The notes: generated by a model not told the origin, from the sequence alone. 11,069 nt of DNA from JAUXEH01 sp965602945 (GCA_965602945.1 CBFDBC010000125.1:1-11069), one strand, 5' to 3'; shown: positions 1-7,289, counted from the stretch's first letter. Program-made: numbers and translations.

Positions 1-1
1 G

Positions 2-283
2 GGCAGGCCCGAGGTGGAGCCTGAAGCCAAGGCAACGGTCGAGGCGGCATTCAAGAAACTCGAGGACCCCAGCCTCACCTACCGGGAGGCGGCCGAGATC
101 CAGAGGAAGGCATTCGAGGCGATCGGCTTCGGCGGCGGACGCTTCAGGGGCGGCGGGAGAGGGGGCGGTGCTGCTGTCGCAGAGCCCGGCTCGTATGCCG
201 TGAAGCTCACGGTCAACGGGAAGACCTACGACGGCACCATCGCCGTCCGCAAGGATCCCATGCCGACGGGTGGAAACAAATAG
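2..283 (+). CDS. C-terminal fragment of a BNR/VPS10-like secreted repeat protein (5' end cut by window)
   Basis: The reading frame is open to the left edge of the window, so the visible GTG at 14 is probably internal and only the last ~93 residues are seen. They comprise a charged helical stretch (KATVEAAFKKLEDP), a glycine/arginine-rich linker (GFGGGRFRGGGRGGG) and a short beta-type ending, GSYAVKLTVNGKTYDGTIAVRKDP. From memory, endings of the form 'PGxYxVxLTVxGKxYxxxxxVxxDP' close large BNR/sortilin-like (VPS10) or glycosidase-like secreted proteins common in Acidobacteriota and Aminicenantes. The upstream propeller is outside the window, so the family call is inference and no catalytic role can be given. 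The gene ends at TAG 281-283, converges on the 106-aa gene at 464-784, and is followed by a strong inverted repeat. Confidence 0.6.
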   Translation, partial: GRPEVEPEAKATVEAAFKKLEDPSLTYREAAEIQRKAFEAIGFGGGRFRGGGRGGGAAVAEPGSYAVKLTVNGKTYDGTIAVRKDPMPTGGNK

Positions 284-292
284 CTGAGTTCA

Positions 293-336
293 AATTGGGG
301 ACAGGCCCCAATTCTTTACGAGGGCCTGTCCCCAAT
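293..336. repeat. REP-like nested inverted repeat with GGGGACAGGC core
   Basis: There are two nested symmetries. Perfect 15-bp arms at 294-308 and 322-336 (ATTGGGGACAGGCCC and its complement) enclose a 13-nt loop. Within the left arm, AATTGGGG (293-300) pairs with CCCCAATT (306-313). The element lies between two convergent gene ends (283 and 464). The right arm is followed by AATAATC rather than a T-run, so it is not a classical intrinsic terminator, though it could still block or stabilise transcripts from either side. The 10-mer GGGGACAGGC recurs at 3528-3537. Short palindromes of this composition resemble the dispersed REP elements mobilised by RAYT transposases; that link is inference. 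Confidence 0.7.
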
Positions 337-463
337 AATCTCTTCAATTTTCTTTATTATTGATACAGAAGAATCTGACAGGTTTGTATTTTTCCTTATT
401 TTTACAGACTCGTCCCTCTTCAGAACCTTTCGTTTTTAGCAGTGTAAGCTGATTTTAAGGTGA

Positions 464-784
464 TCAGGGATCGATGATGATCTCAGGATCTTCTATCAGA
501 ACTTTATCATTTGCCCAAACAGCAACAGTATATTTAAATACTATCGGCGATCCTTGTTTCTTGTCGTCAGCATCTGCTTCTACCCAGGCGGTTTTATAAT
601 CGTCCGGGGCTTCCTCCACTCCATATTCAGATGACTTATGATCGAGTGGAGAGGCCACACCAAAATCAACAGTGAACGGGTGATTACATAGCCACCTAAC
701 ACTATCTCCCCCGGGGTGTCGTTTTCGTGTACAGTAGATTTCGTCTCCATCAACCTTAATTTTAATTTCCGTAATTTCAGCCAT
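464..784 (-). CDS. 106-aa protein of unknown function, probably a small beta-rich domain
   Basis: I do not recognise a named family with certainty. The start is well supported: on the minus strand AGGAGG lies 8 nt upstream of the ATG at 784. The protein has no signal peptide and no membrane segment, so it is probably cytoplasmic. It is acidic, with an N-terminal strand (TEIKIKVDGDEIYC), a central segment with two cysteines (C18, C33) and the motif CNHPFTVDFG, and a C-terminal strand pair, FKYTVAVWANDKVLIEDPEI. The alternating pattern suggests a single Ig-like or cupredoxin-like beta domain; this is a guess, and no complete metal site is evident. It follows the 865-3465 kinase on the same strand after an 80-nt gap, so co-transcription is plausible. 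The sequence is visibly AT-richer than its neighbours, which may indicate a different origin. Real gene: likely. Function: unknown. Confidence 0.75.
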   Translation of the reverse strand: MAEITEIKIKVDGDEIYCTRKRHPGGDSVRWLCNHPFTVDFGVASPLDHKSSEYGVEEAPDDYKTAWVEADADDKKQGSPIVFKYTVAVWANDKVLIEDPEIIIDP

Positions 785-813
785 AACACCAACCTCCTAA
801 AAGATATATTTTT

Positions 814-827
814 CCGGCAGCTGCCGG
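814..827. repeat. 14-bp perfect palindrome between kinase and 106-aa gene
   Basis: CCGGCAGCTGCCGG at 814-827 is a perfect palindrome in the 80-nt gap between the kinase stop and the downstream 106-aa gene on the minus strand. As RNA it gives a 5-bp stem with a 4-nt loop. In the direction of transcription it is followed by A residues, not U, so it is not an intrinsic terminator. It may be a processing or attenuation hairpin, or a protein-binding site; nothing in the sequence decides between these. Confidence 0.5.
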
Positions 828-864
828 TTGAAATCACCCCTAGATACCTAAATATGTAAAATGT

Positions 865-3465
865 CTATTTTTCCGCTGACTTGATCAATTCTATATATCG
901 CGCGTCTTCCTGCATGTCAAGCAGATCGGGATTATTTTCAATCTCTTCAAGTGATCCCCCGGCATCGAGATAGACTGCCATCATCTCCAAGGCCTTATCC
1001 CGCATCTGCATGATCTCAAAGGCTTTGACGCACAACCTGAGGGCCTTCACACTCGTGGTCCCATTTTCGCGGACCTGGGAAATCTCACTCAAGGCATGGC
1101 TACGATCGTCTGTCACTGCCAGATTGAAAGCCAGATAGGCGCGTGTAACGGTATCCTGAGGATTATTGCTCAGGTCGCTCCGAGCGAGACCTATCGCCCT
1201 CTTATATGCCTCGTTGAACTCTGCTTTTGTCACTCCCTGCGTATAGCGCCTGGAATCTCCCAAGTTGCCCCAAAGCCTGTGGTCATTTGGCTTTATTTCA
1301 AGGGCCTGTTCATACATTTCAGTGGCCTCGCCGTATCTCTCTTGCACGAAAAACAGGGTTGCCAAGTTGGAAAAAGCATCTGAACTAGGCTTTATGGACA
1401 GTGATTTTCGGAATGCGGCCTCAGCACGATCTTCGCGCCCCATTGCTAGCAGGATGCCCCCCAGGTTGTTGTGGCCCTGCGTGTTGTCGGGAGCCAGCTC
1501 GGTCACAAGGATGAACATTTCCTCTGCATCATCGTTCCGTCCTATGTGGTAGTAGAAGGCGCCCAGATGGCTGTAACCACCCCAGAACGCCGGATTGCTC
1601 TCGATAGCCTTCTGGTAATGGTCTTCCGCCTTGTCCACCTCATCCATGCCTTGATAGGTCCGCCCTATCTCACGGTGCGCATCTGGATTGTCTGGATCGA
1701 GCTCGAACGCCTTCTCGAATGCTTCGATCGCCCCCCCAAAGTCGCCTGTTTCCCGGTTCATGATCCCTACCGTGATGTGTACGGCCGCCAAATCCTCATC
1801 GAGCTCCAGGGCTTTACCACACCAGGTACGCGCATCAGCCAGATCGCCCGGATTTCTCGTTTTGTCCCATTTCTTCCAGTAGGTTTCTCCGAGTTTGGCG
1901 CATGCCAGCGCAAAATCCTGGTCTTCCTCAATGGCCCTGGTGAACAGCGTGGCCGCATTGTCCAGGCTGTCGATATCCTCGTATGACTGCAGATATCCGA
2001 TCCCCTGGGTATAGAACACCGTGGCCTCGGCGTTTTCGCTCGCGGCAGCAGACAGCCTTACACGATCCAGGGGGCTGACTTCCAGGTTCAAAAGATCGGC
2101 CGCCTTTCCGATGATCTCATCTCCGAGAGCGAGGCGATCTGGGCTTTCATAATGCAAGTTTTTTGAATCCTGCGTTCTGAGCAACCTCGCATCGATCAGA
2201 TTCAGGGTTACGCTCACTCCCTCGGGGGAATAATGTATGCTGGGACGAATAACGAGATCCACGTTGAAGACTTCTCGGGCCTCGGTTGCGCTCTGTATGT
2301 TTTTATCTCTAACCTCAACCGAGGGAACGAGCCAGTAGTCGACATCACCCTTGTTGAGCTGCGTGAGCTTGCTGTTCAGCATCTCATACAGGCCCTGACA
2401 GAAGCTTTGGTCGTCCTCGCCTCCTCCGATCACATTGAAGGGCAAGACTGCAAGGCCCTTCTGGGGCGGCCCGGCCGAACCCAGGCCGAGCAGGCTGATC
2501 CATGCGTGGCGGAACGAGAGGATAAGCACGAGCAGAACCAGGATCGCGGCTGCCGGGATCGCGAAGGAAGGCTTGTGAAAGGGGCGCAGCACCTGCTGGA
2601 GAATGCGCGTTGTAGAGGTGTAGGGCTTCGCCTCTCCCGTCGACAGGGCCTGGCGGAGCTTTTTCAAGTCACCCTTCAGCTCGGTCATCGACTGGTAGCG
2701 CGCATCCGGGTTTTTCTTGAGGCAGTGGTTGATGATCCGCTCCAGGTCGGACGGGAGATCGCCCCGGATCTCACCCATGGGCTTTGGGGTCTTGTTCAGG
2801 ATGGAGTACAGGATGACCATGCTGTCCCCGTCACCAAAAGGGAGCTTGCGTGTGGCCATCTCATAGAGCAGAACTCCCAGCGACCAGATGTCGGAACGCT
2901 GGTCCACCTCCTCGCCTCCGGCCTGTTCCGGCGACATGTAGGCCACGGTCCCCATGACCATGGCGGTGCGCGTTATCTGGGTTCCGTGCAGCATCTTGAC
3001 CAGCCCGAAGTCCATGATCTTGACCTGCCCTTTGGGGGTGATCATGATGTTTGAGCTCTTGATGTCCCGGTGGACGAATCCCTGTTCGTGCGCATCCTCC
3101 AGGCCCGAAGCTATCTGGATGGCGATGTCGAGATTTTCCGACAGGGTCATGGGATCGGACCGGAGGGTTTGCTTCAGGTTTGTCCCCTCAATAAACTCCA
3201 TGGCGATGAAGATCCGGCCCTCGGCCTCCTCGATCTCATACACGGTGTTGATGTTGGGATGATTCAGGCGGGCTGCCGCCTGAGCCTCCTGGATGAATCG
3301 TGTGCGGGTTTGATGGTCCTGGACGGCTTCGCGGGATATGAACTTGAGGGCGACCTTGCGCTTGAGTTTGGTGTCCTCGGCCATGTAGACCGTGCCCATG
3401 CCTCCCTCGGCGATCTTCTCCAAGATCGTGTAATGAGAAATCGTCGTCCCGGTCTTCAGGTCCAT
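865..3465 (-). CDS. Membrane-anchored Hanks-type Ser/Thr protein kinase with AVLPF-type domain and TPRs
   Basis: The start chosen is ATG 3465, giving 866 aa, because AGGGG lies 5 nt upstream. The in-frame GTG at 3471 overlaps that site. Kinase domain, about residues 10-275: glycine loop GEGGMG-type (AEGGMGTV, 19-26), ATP-anchoring lysine in VALK (K41), C-helix glutamate (E60), catalytic HRDIKSSN (D134), metal-binding DFG (152-154) and SPE (178-180). All catalytic residues are present, so it should phosphorylate Ser/Thr. A membrane helix follows at about 301-320. Then comes a domain opening with GLAVLPF (from ~337 to ~465), of the type seen in kinases and cyclases of this group with TolB/FlgO-like folds. 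About 8-10 TPRs fill ~480-840 (for example GDFGGAIEAFEKAFELDPDN). With one membrane span, the AVLPF/TPR part should be periplasmic and act as sensor or partner-binding domain. The gene is divergent from padR-permease and is followed by the 106-aa gene. Confidence 0.95.
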   Translation of the reverse strand: MDLKTGTTISHYTILEKIAEGGMGTVYMAEDTKLKRKVALKFISREAVQDHQTRTRFIQEAQAAARLNHPNINTVYEIEEAEGRIFIAMEFIEGTNLKQTLRSDPMTLSENLDIAIQIASGLEDAHEQGFVHRDIKSSNIMITPKGQVKIMDFGLVKMLHGTQITRTAMVMGTVAYMSPEQAGGEEVDQRSDIWSLGVLLYEMATRKLPFGDGDSMVILYSILNKTPKPMGEIRGDLPSDLERIINHCLKKNPDARYQSMTELKGDLKKLRQALSTGEAKPYTSTTRILQQVLRPFHKPSFAIPAAAILVLLVLILSFRHAWISLLGLGSAGPPQKGLAVLPFNVIGGGEDDQSFCQGLYEMLNSKLTQLNKGDVDYWLVPSVEVRDKNIQSATEAREVFNVDLVIRPSIHYSPEGVSVTLNLIDARLLRTQDSKNLHYESPDRLALGDEIIGKAADLLNLEVSPLDRVRLSAAASENAEATVFYTQGIGYLQSYEDIDSLDNAATLFTRAIEEDQDFALACAKLGETYWKKWDKTRNPGDLADARTWCGKALELDEDLAAVHITVGIMNRETGDFGGAIEAFEKAFELDPDNPDAHREIGRTYQGMDEVDKAEDHYQKAIESNPAFWGGYSHLGAFYYHIGRNDDAEEMFILVTELAPDNTQGHNNLGGILLAMGREDRAEAAFRKSLSIKPSSDAFSNLATLFFVQERYGEATEMYEQALEIKPNDHRLWGNLGDSRRYTQGVTKAEFNEAYKRAIGLARSDLSNNPQDTVTRAYLAFNLAVTDDRSHALSEISQVRENGTTSVKALRLCVKAFEIMQMRDKALEMMAVYLDAGGSLEEIENNPDLLDMQEDARYIELIKSAEK

Positions 3466-3485
3466 ATACACCCCTGTTGAGCTCT

Positions 3486-3514
3486 TATATATCAGAGGAA
3501 ACGGCCGAAGTCAA
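3486..3514 (-). promoter_or_regulatory. Sigma-70-type promoter for the TPR kinase
   Basis: Reading the minus strand, TTGACT (3514-3509) is separated by exactly 17 nt from TATATA (3491-3486). Transcription would begin near 3479, giving a leader of only ~14 nt that contains the AGGGG ribosome site ahead of ATG 3465. This spacing favours the ATG start over the GTG at 3471. Match to consensus is strong, but no transcription evidence is available. Confidence 0.65.
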
Positions 3515-3526
3515 AGACTCTTTGTT

Positions 3527-3552
3527 CGGGGACAGGCAATGAAATGGCCCCG
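3527..3552. repeat. Degenerate GGGGACAGGC-type inverted repeat
   Basis: CGGGG (3527-3531) and CCCCG (3548-3552) form the arms of an imperfect hairpin. The left part, GGGGACAGGC (3528-3537), is identical to the core of the element at 293-336. It lies just upstream of the kinase -35 box and may be a decayed REP-like copy. Confidence 0.45.
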
Positions 3553-3575
3553 GAATAGAACCTTTTTGTGAATTC

Positions 3576-3595
3576 TGTCGTATACCTATATGACA
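3576..3595. promoter_or_regulatory. Candidate operator for the PadR-type regulator
   Basis: TGTCGTATACCTATATGACA at 3576-3595 is a near-perfect 20-bp palindrome of form TGTC-N-TATA-NN-TATA-N-GACA, with both four-base outer arms and both inner TATA blocks intact. It lies 49 nt upstream of the PadR-type start at 3645, the usual place for an autoregulatory site of such a dimeric winged-helix protein. A weak promoter could overlap it (TTGTGA 3566-3571, 17 nt, TATGAC 3589-3594), so binding would exclude RNA polymerase. The palindrome is seen; the assignment to PadR is inference. Confidence 0.55.
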
Positions 3596-3597
3596 AT

Positions 3598-3612
3598 CCT
3601 AAATAATTTAGG
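3598..3612. promoter_or_regulatory. Second palindrome upstream of the PadR-type gene
   Basis: CCTAAAT-A-ATTTAGG is a perfect 15-bp palindrome with 7-bp arms, 2 nt downstream of the candidate operator at 3576-3595. It does not share the TGTC/GACA ends of that site, so it may bind another factor or be a chance AT-rich symmetry. Confidence 0.35.
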
Positions 3613-3644
3613 GAAATAGATCGGATAAAAAGGCGAAAAGAAGC

Positions 3645-3968
3645 ATGAAGTTATTGACGCGCACCGAAGAGCTGATCCTGTGGGCAATCCTGCGCCTCAA
3701 GGACAACGCCTACTGCGTGCCTATCCGTGACCGGGTAACCGAGGTCACGGACGAGGAGTGGCCCCTGGGATCTATCTACATGCCCCTGGACCGCCTGGTA
3801 AAGAACGGGTTCCTCACCTCACGCCTGTCGGAGTCCACTCCGGAACGGGGTGGGAGACGCAAACGTATATACAGGCTGACGCCCGAGGGTTTCGAGGCGC
3901 TGGAAAAGGCCCGCGACGTCCAGGTCCGGATGTGGGAACACATGCCGGGTGAACTGAAAGAGTCCTGA
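3645..3968 (+). CDS. PadR-family transcriptional regulator
   Basis: The protein has 107 aa, the usual length of the short (PadR-s1-like) class. An N-terminal winged helix (LTRTEELILWAILRLKDNAYCVPIRDRV) is followed by a recognition region containing GSIYMPLDRLVKNGFL and the wing GGRRKRIYRLTPEG (about residues 69-82), the clearest family signature. A short C-terminal dimerisation helix follows. Such proteins are usually repressors that dissociate from DNA on ligand binding; no ligand can be inferred here. The ATG at 3645 has only a weak ribosome site (AAGAAG). The stop at 3966-3968 is 1 nt before the permease start, so the two are surely co-transcribed and probably translationally coupled. In Acidobacteriota-type genomes, PadR genes directly ahead of FtsX-type permeases are frequent. 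It likely autoregulates this operon through 3576-3595. Confidence 0.9.
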   Translation: MKLLTRTEELILWAILRLKDNAYCVPIRDRVTEVTDEEWPLGSIYMPLDRLVKNGFLTSRLSESTPERGGRRKRIYRLTPEGFEALEKARDVQVRMWEHMPGELKES

Positions 3969-3969
3969 C

Positions 3970-6609
3970 ATGAACCGAGGACGGGCGCCCTCCTATCCCC
4001 CCGATGCGGCGGAGTGGATCCTGAGCCGGATCCTGAGGGACGAGGTCTGGAACACACCCCTGGGAGACTTCGAGGAGGTCTTTCGCTCGATCGCCCGGGA
4101 GCATGGCGTCGTCCGGGCCAGGCTGTGGTACTGGGGACAGATCCTTCGCCTGCTCCCGGGAAAAACCTTAAACATCGTGTATTGGAGACTGAACATGTTC
4201 AAGAACGACATGAAGATGGCCCTCCGGACCATCAAGCACAACAAAGGCTACACATTCATCAACATGACCGGGCTGGCTGTGGGGATCGCCAGCTGCCTGC
4301 TCATCCTGCTCTACGTTAAGCATGAGCTCAGCTTTGACAAGTTCCATGAGAACGCCGAGCGGATCGTCCGCATCGGAATGCGGGCCGAGTTCGGTACCAA
4401 CAACTTTATCATCGCCGACGGCCCAGCTCCCCTGGCGGAAACCCTGCGCACCGACCTGCCGGAGGTTGTCGATTCGACCCGGCTGTTTGCGGTCCGGCAG
4501 GCCTACCTGGGATACGAGGACAAGCAGTTCAAGGAGGAAGACTTCGTCTACGCCGATCCCAATGTGTTCGATATCTTCACCCTGAATCTTGTCATCGGGG
4601 ATCCCGAGACAGCCCTGGAGCAGCCCGGTTCGATCCTGATCACACCCGCTGTCGCCGAAAAATACTTCGGCAGCATGGATGTCCTGGGCAAAGTGCTGCA
4701 GGGGGAGGATGATCAGTCATTCAAGGTGACGGGGATCTTGCAGGAACTCCCACGCAACTCTCACTTCCGTTTCGACCTGATGGCCTCTTCCGTGGGGTAT
4801 CCCCCGAGCGAGGCCTCCGACTGGATCGACAACGGCGTCTTCACCTATGTGCTCCTGGACGAGAATATCCCGGTCTCTCAGCTGGAGGAAAAGCTCCCCG
4901 GCTTAACCAGGAAGTATGTCGAGTCGACCATCCAGGAAGGATTCGGCATGAGCTATGACAAGTTCTTCGAGACCGGGAACTTCTTCGGGTTCCATACCCA
5001 ACCCCTGCTCGGCATCCATCTCCATTCCACCGTGAGCAACGACTGGGAGACGACGGGGAACTACAACACGGTCGTTATTTTCACGGCCATCGCCCTCCTG
5101 ATCCTGATCGTGGCCTGCATCAACTTCACCAACCTGGCCACGGCCCGTGCCAGCAAGCGCGCCAACGAGGTGGGTGTCCGGAAGGTCGTGGGCTCCTATC
5201 GGAGGCAGTTGGTCCAGCAGTTCCTTACCGAGTCAATCTTCCTGAGTGTTTTGGCTTTCGTGATCGCCCTGGTCCTCGTGCGCATCTCCCTGCCGGGCTT
5301 CAACAAGATCATGGACAAGGAGATCAGCATGGCTGTGTTGGGAACCTGGTACATCCCGCCGCTCCTGATCGTATTCGCCCTGGGCGTGGGGATCCTGGCC
5401 GGAGTGTATCCCGCCTTCATGCTGGCCGCGTTCCGGCCGGCGGTCGTGTTGAAGGGGAAGATACAGTCGTCCGTGAGGGGACGAAGGCTCCGCAACAGCC
5501 TGGTCGTATTCCAGTTCTTCACCACGGTCGTCCTCTTCATCGGCACGGTGTTGATCTTCAACCAGCTCCACTTCATGCGGAGCAAGGACCTGGGTTTCGA
5601 CAAGGAACACATCGTGATCGTCCAGAACGCCCACATGATCGGGGACCAGCAGGAGGCCTTCAAGGCCGAACTCAGGAAGAATCCCGACATCCTGGGCGCG
5701 TCCTATTCGGCCTCGGGGCCGTTCATGAGCTTGATGGCGCAGGTCTTCAGGAAAGAGGGGCAGGACATCCAGACCACCTACACACTGGTCAACATCGAGA
5801 CGGACCATGACTACCTGGACACCTACCGCCTGGAGATGAAAGACGGCCGGTTCTTCTCCAGGGATAACACCACAGACACCTCGGCAATCATCCTGAACGA
5901 GGCCGCGGTGCGGGCCATGGGCCTGGAAGAGCCCACAATCGGGAAGCAGCTGGAGATGCTGTCTGATGAAGGACAATCGTTCACCATCATCGGGACGGTC
6001 AAGGATTATCACATGCAGTCGCTGCACGAAGCCATACGGCCCATGGTCATGACGCTGGAGGATCCTGATCCCAATCGCCTGCTGTCGCTGCGCATCAGCC
6101 CGGGGCGGATCGATGAGGTCCTGGGTTATCTGGAGGAACAGTGGAAGGCTTTCGGCCCGGCTCAGCCCGTTGATTATGTATTCATGGATGAGCGCTTCGA
6201 ACGCGGCTACACATCCGAGATCCAGACAGGCAATGTCTTCTCCGCGTTCGCAGGGCTGGCGATCTTTATCGCTTGCCTGGGGCTCTTCGGATTGGCCTCA
6301 TTCATGGCGGAGCAGAAGACCAAGGAGATCGGCGTGCGGAAGGTCCTGGGCGCCTCGGTGCCGAAGATCCTGGTGCTGCTCTCCAAGGAGTATATCAAAT
6401 GGCTGGCGCTGGCCAACCTGCTGGCCTGGCCCCTGGCCTACTATGCCATTCACAGCTGGCTGCAGAATTTCGCCTTCCGGACCAGCATCACCGTCTGGCC
6501 GTTCCTGCTGGCCGGGGGGGCCGCCCTGATGGTAGCGCTCCTTACTGTGAGCTACCAGTCACTCAGGGCCGCCCTCGCCCACCCGATCAAAAGCCTGCGC
6601 TACGAATAA
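3970..6609 (+). CDS. MacB/FtsX-family ABC transporter permease with N-terminal prefix domain
   Basis: The protein has 879 aa. Residues 1-75 form a soluble prefix (AAEWILSRILRDE...GDFEEVFRSIAREHG...RLWYWGQILRLLPG) that precedes the usual permease start, MFKNDMKMALRTIKHNKGY, at M76. Two MacB-type halves follow. The first has a membrane helix at ~97-116, a large periplasmic domain to ~365, and three helices at ~366-388, 418-440 and 461-485. The second repeats this with a helix at ~508-530, a periplasmic domain, and three helices from ~755 to ~870. Each half has a coupling-helix motif after its second helix: NEVGVRKVVGS and KEIGVRKVLGAS, which dock an ATPase. This family does not usually move substrate through the membrane but drives periplasmic mechanics or export. 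The substrate is unknown. No ATPase gene is adjacent in the window. The gene is complete and ends just before a perfect hairpin. Confidence 0.92.
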   Translation: MNRGRAPSYPPDAAEWILSRILRDEVWNTPLGDFEEVFRSIAREHGVVRARLWYWGQILRLLPGKTLNIVYWRLNMFKNDMKMALRTIKHNKGYTFINMTGLAVGIASCLLILLYVKHELSFDKFHENAERIVRIGMRAEFGTNNFIIADGPAPLAETLRTDLPEVVDSTRLFAVRQAYLGYEDKQFKEEDFVYADPNVFDIFTLNLVIGDPETALEQPGSILITPAVAEKYFGSMDVLGKVLQGEDDQSFKVTGILQELPRNSHFRFDLMASSVGYPPSEASDWIDNGVFTYVLLDENIPVSQLEEKLPGLTRKYVESTIQEGFGMSYDKFFETGNFFGFHTQPLLGIHLHSTVSNDWETTGNYNTVVIFTAIALLILIVACINFTNLATARASKRANEVGVRKVVGSYRRQLVQQFLTESIFLSVLAFVIALVLVRISLPGFNKIMDKEISMAVLGTWYIPPLLIVFALGVGILAGVYPAFMLAAFRPAVVLKGKIQSSVRGRRLRNSLVVFQFFTTVVLFIGTVLIFNQLHFMRSKDLGFDKEHIVIVQNAHMIGDQQEAFKAELRKNPDILGASYSASGPFMSLMAQVFRKEGQDIQTTYTLVNIETDHDYLDTYRLEMKDGRFFSRDNTTDTSAIILNEAAVRAMGLEEPTIGKQLEMLSDEGQSFTIIGTVKDYHMQSLHEAIRPMVMTLEDPDPNRLLSLRISPGRIDEVLGYLEEQWKAFGPAQPVDYVFMDERFERGYTSEIQTGNVFSAFAGLAIFIACLGLFGLASFMAEQKTKEIGVRKVLGASVPKILVLLSKEYIKWLALANLLAWPLAYYAIHSWLQNFAFRTSITVWPFLLAGGAALMVALLTVSYQSLRAALAHPIKSLRYE

Positions 6610-6616
6610 AAAAAAT

Positions 6617-6663
6617 AAAGGGGAGTGGTCCAATTAGAACATCTAATTGGACCACTCCCCTTT
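6617..6663. terminator. Perfect 22-bp stem hairpin after the permease gene
   Basis: Arms 6617-6638 and 6642-6663 are perfectly complementary over 22 bp with a 3-nt loop (ACA). The core is GGGGAGTGGTCC. It begins 8 nt after the permease stop, so it very likely ends or stabilises the padR-permease transcript. On the plus strand only TTT-AAT follows. On the minus strand a long U-rich tract follows (complement of 6608-6619), so termination would be stronger for leftward transcription, although no leftward gene ends here. The perfect arms and GC core recall the repeat at 293-336, so it could equally be a dispersed palindromic element reused as terminator. Confidence 0.7.
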
Positions 6664-6722
6664 AATCTCTGTTGGCCTTGCCTTGGTTCGAGCCTACAGG
6701 GTAAGATGGTCAAGAGCTCCCA

Positions 6723-7286
6723 ATGTTTAAAAATATCGGTCAGCAGGAACTCCATCCCCGGGACCGTGCGGCAAAGCTGTTTGCGCTGATAGTCTCGGCC
6801 ATCGTGTTTGCTCTGATCATTTACGTGGTGCTGCTTCTGGCCAACGTCATCCCCACGGCCGAGAGCCGGGAATATGAACGTAGGATCCGGCGCGGGCAGG
6901 AGATCCTCGAGATCCTGGATATGCAGGTCACAGACGCGGGATTTATCCGGAAGGCCACCAGTGCCCAGAAGGACATCTACATGCCGCAGCTCGCCCTGCA
7001 GATTGTGAACTCGTCAGGAAAGAAGTTCACTCAGATAACACTGGAATGCCGTTTTTCCAAGGGAGATCAGTTTATCTGTGGGGGGAGATCCTATGCCAAT
7101 GAGCTCGAACCGGGAGAGGTACGCACGGTGTTGCTGAAGTGTGTGGAGTCGGGTTTTACAGGGGCAGTCATCTACGGCGTCGGACTCGAAGACGCCAAAC
7201 AGGGCCTGGAATTTGAGATCGTCCTGAAGGCAGAAAAAATCACCGTAATCGCCCTCAGAGATACCCTTACCTTCAAGTTGCTTTAG
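6723..7286 (+). CDS. Single-pass membrane protein of unknown function, extracytoplasmic beta domain
   Basis: The protein has 187 aa and is not assigned to a family. A short basic cytoplasmic segment (ELHPRDRAAKL) leads into one membrane helix at about residues 19-43 (FALIVSAIVFALIIYVVLLL). A charged coiled stretch follows (ESREYERRIRRGQEI), then from ~60 onward a beta-rich domain with alternating hydrophobic residues (LALQIVNSSGKKFTQITLECRF...GEVRTVLLKCVESGFTGAVIYGVGLED). The topology is probably N-in, C-out. The pattern of 'VNSSGKKFTQITLECRF' followed by 'ELEPGEVRTVLL' resembles FxLYD/Ig-like domains; this is only a resemblance. Two cysteines (in LECRF and LLKCVES) could pair. The ribosome site is weak (AAGAG ~6 nt before ATG). 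The gene is convergent with the kinase at 7371-8756, and a repeat copy starts 3 nt after its stop. Confidence 0.75.
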   Translation: MFKNIGQQELHPRDRAAKLFALIVSAIVFALIIYVVLLLANVIPTAESREYERRIRRGQEILEILDMQVTDAGFIRKATSAQKDIYMPQLALQIVNSSGKKFTQITLECRFSKGDQFICGGRSYANELEPGEVRTVLLKCVESGFTGAVIYGVGLEDAKQGLEFEIVLKAEKITVIALRDTLTFKLL

Positions 7287-7289
7287 CCT

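Noticed and set aside
580..837. 85-residue minus-strand frame overlapping the 106-aa gene
   Set aside because: The overlapping 464-784 frame has a proper AGGAGG site and a protein-like beta pattern; this one has neither.
2233..3054. 273-residue plus-strand open frame opposite the TPR kinase
   Set aside because: It lies wholly antisense to the kinase and linker region, which has all catalytic motifs. The translation is rich in H, R, Q and D with no domain pattern, typical of an antisense shadow in GC-rich DNA.
5233..6027. 264-residue minus-strand open frame inside the permease gene
   Set aside because: It is antisense to a conserved permease, has low-complexity H/D/E/G-rich composition, and no motif.
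6531..6541. TAGCGCTCC also occurs here and near 10801, as in repeat copy 2
   Set aside because: Both extra occurrences are in coding DNA, lack the ACCA extension and the CTTAGA boxes, and are probably chance.
6664..6722. GGTTCGAGCC resembling a tRNA T-arm
   Set aside because: The flanking bases do not form a T-stem or the other arms of a tRNA.
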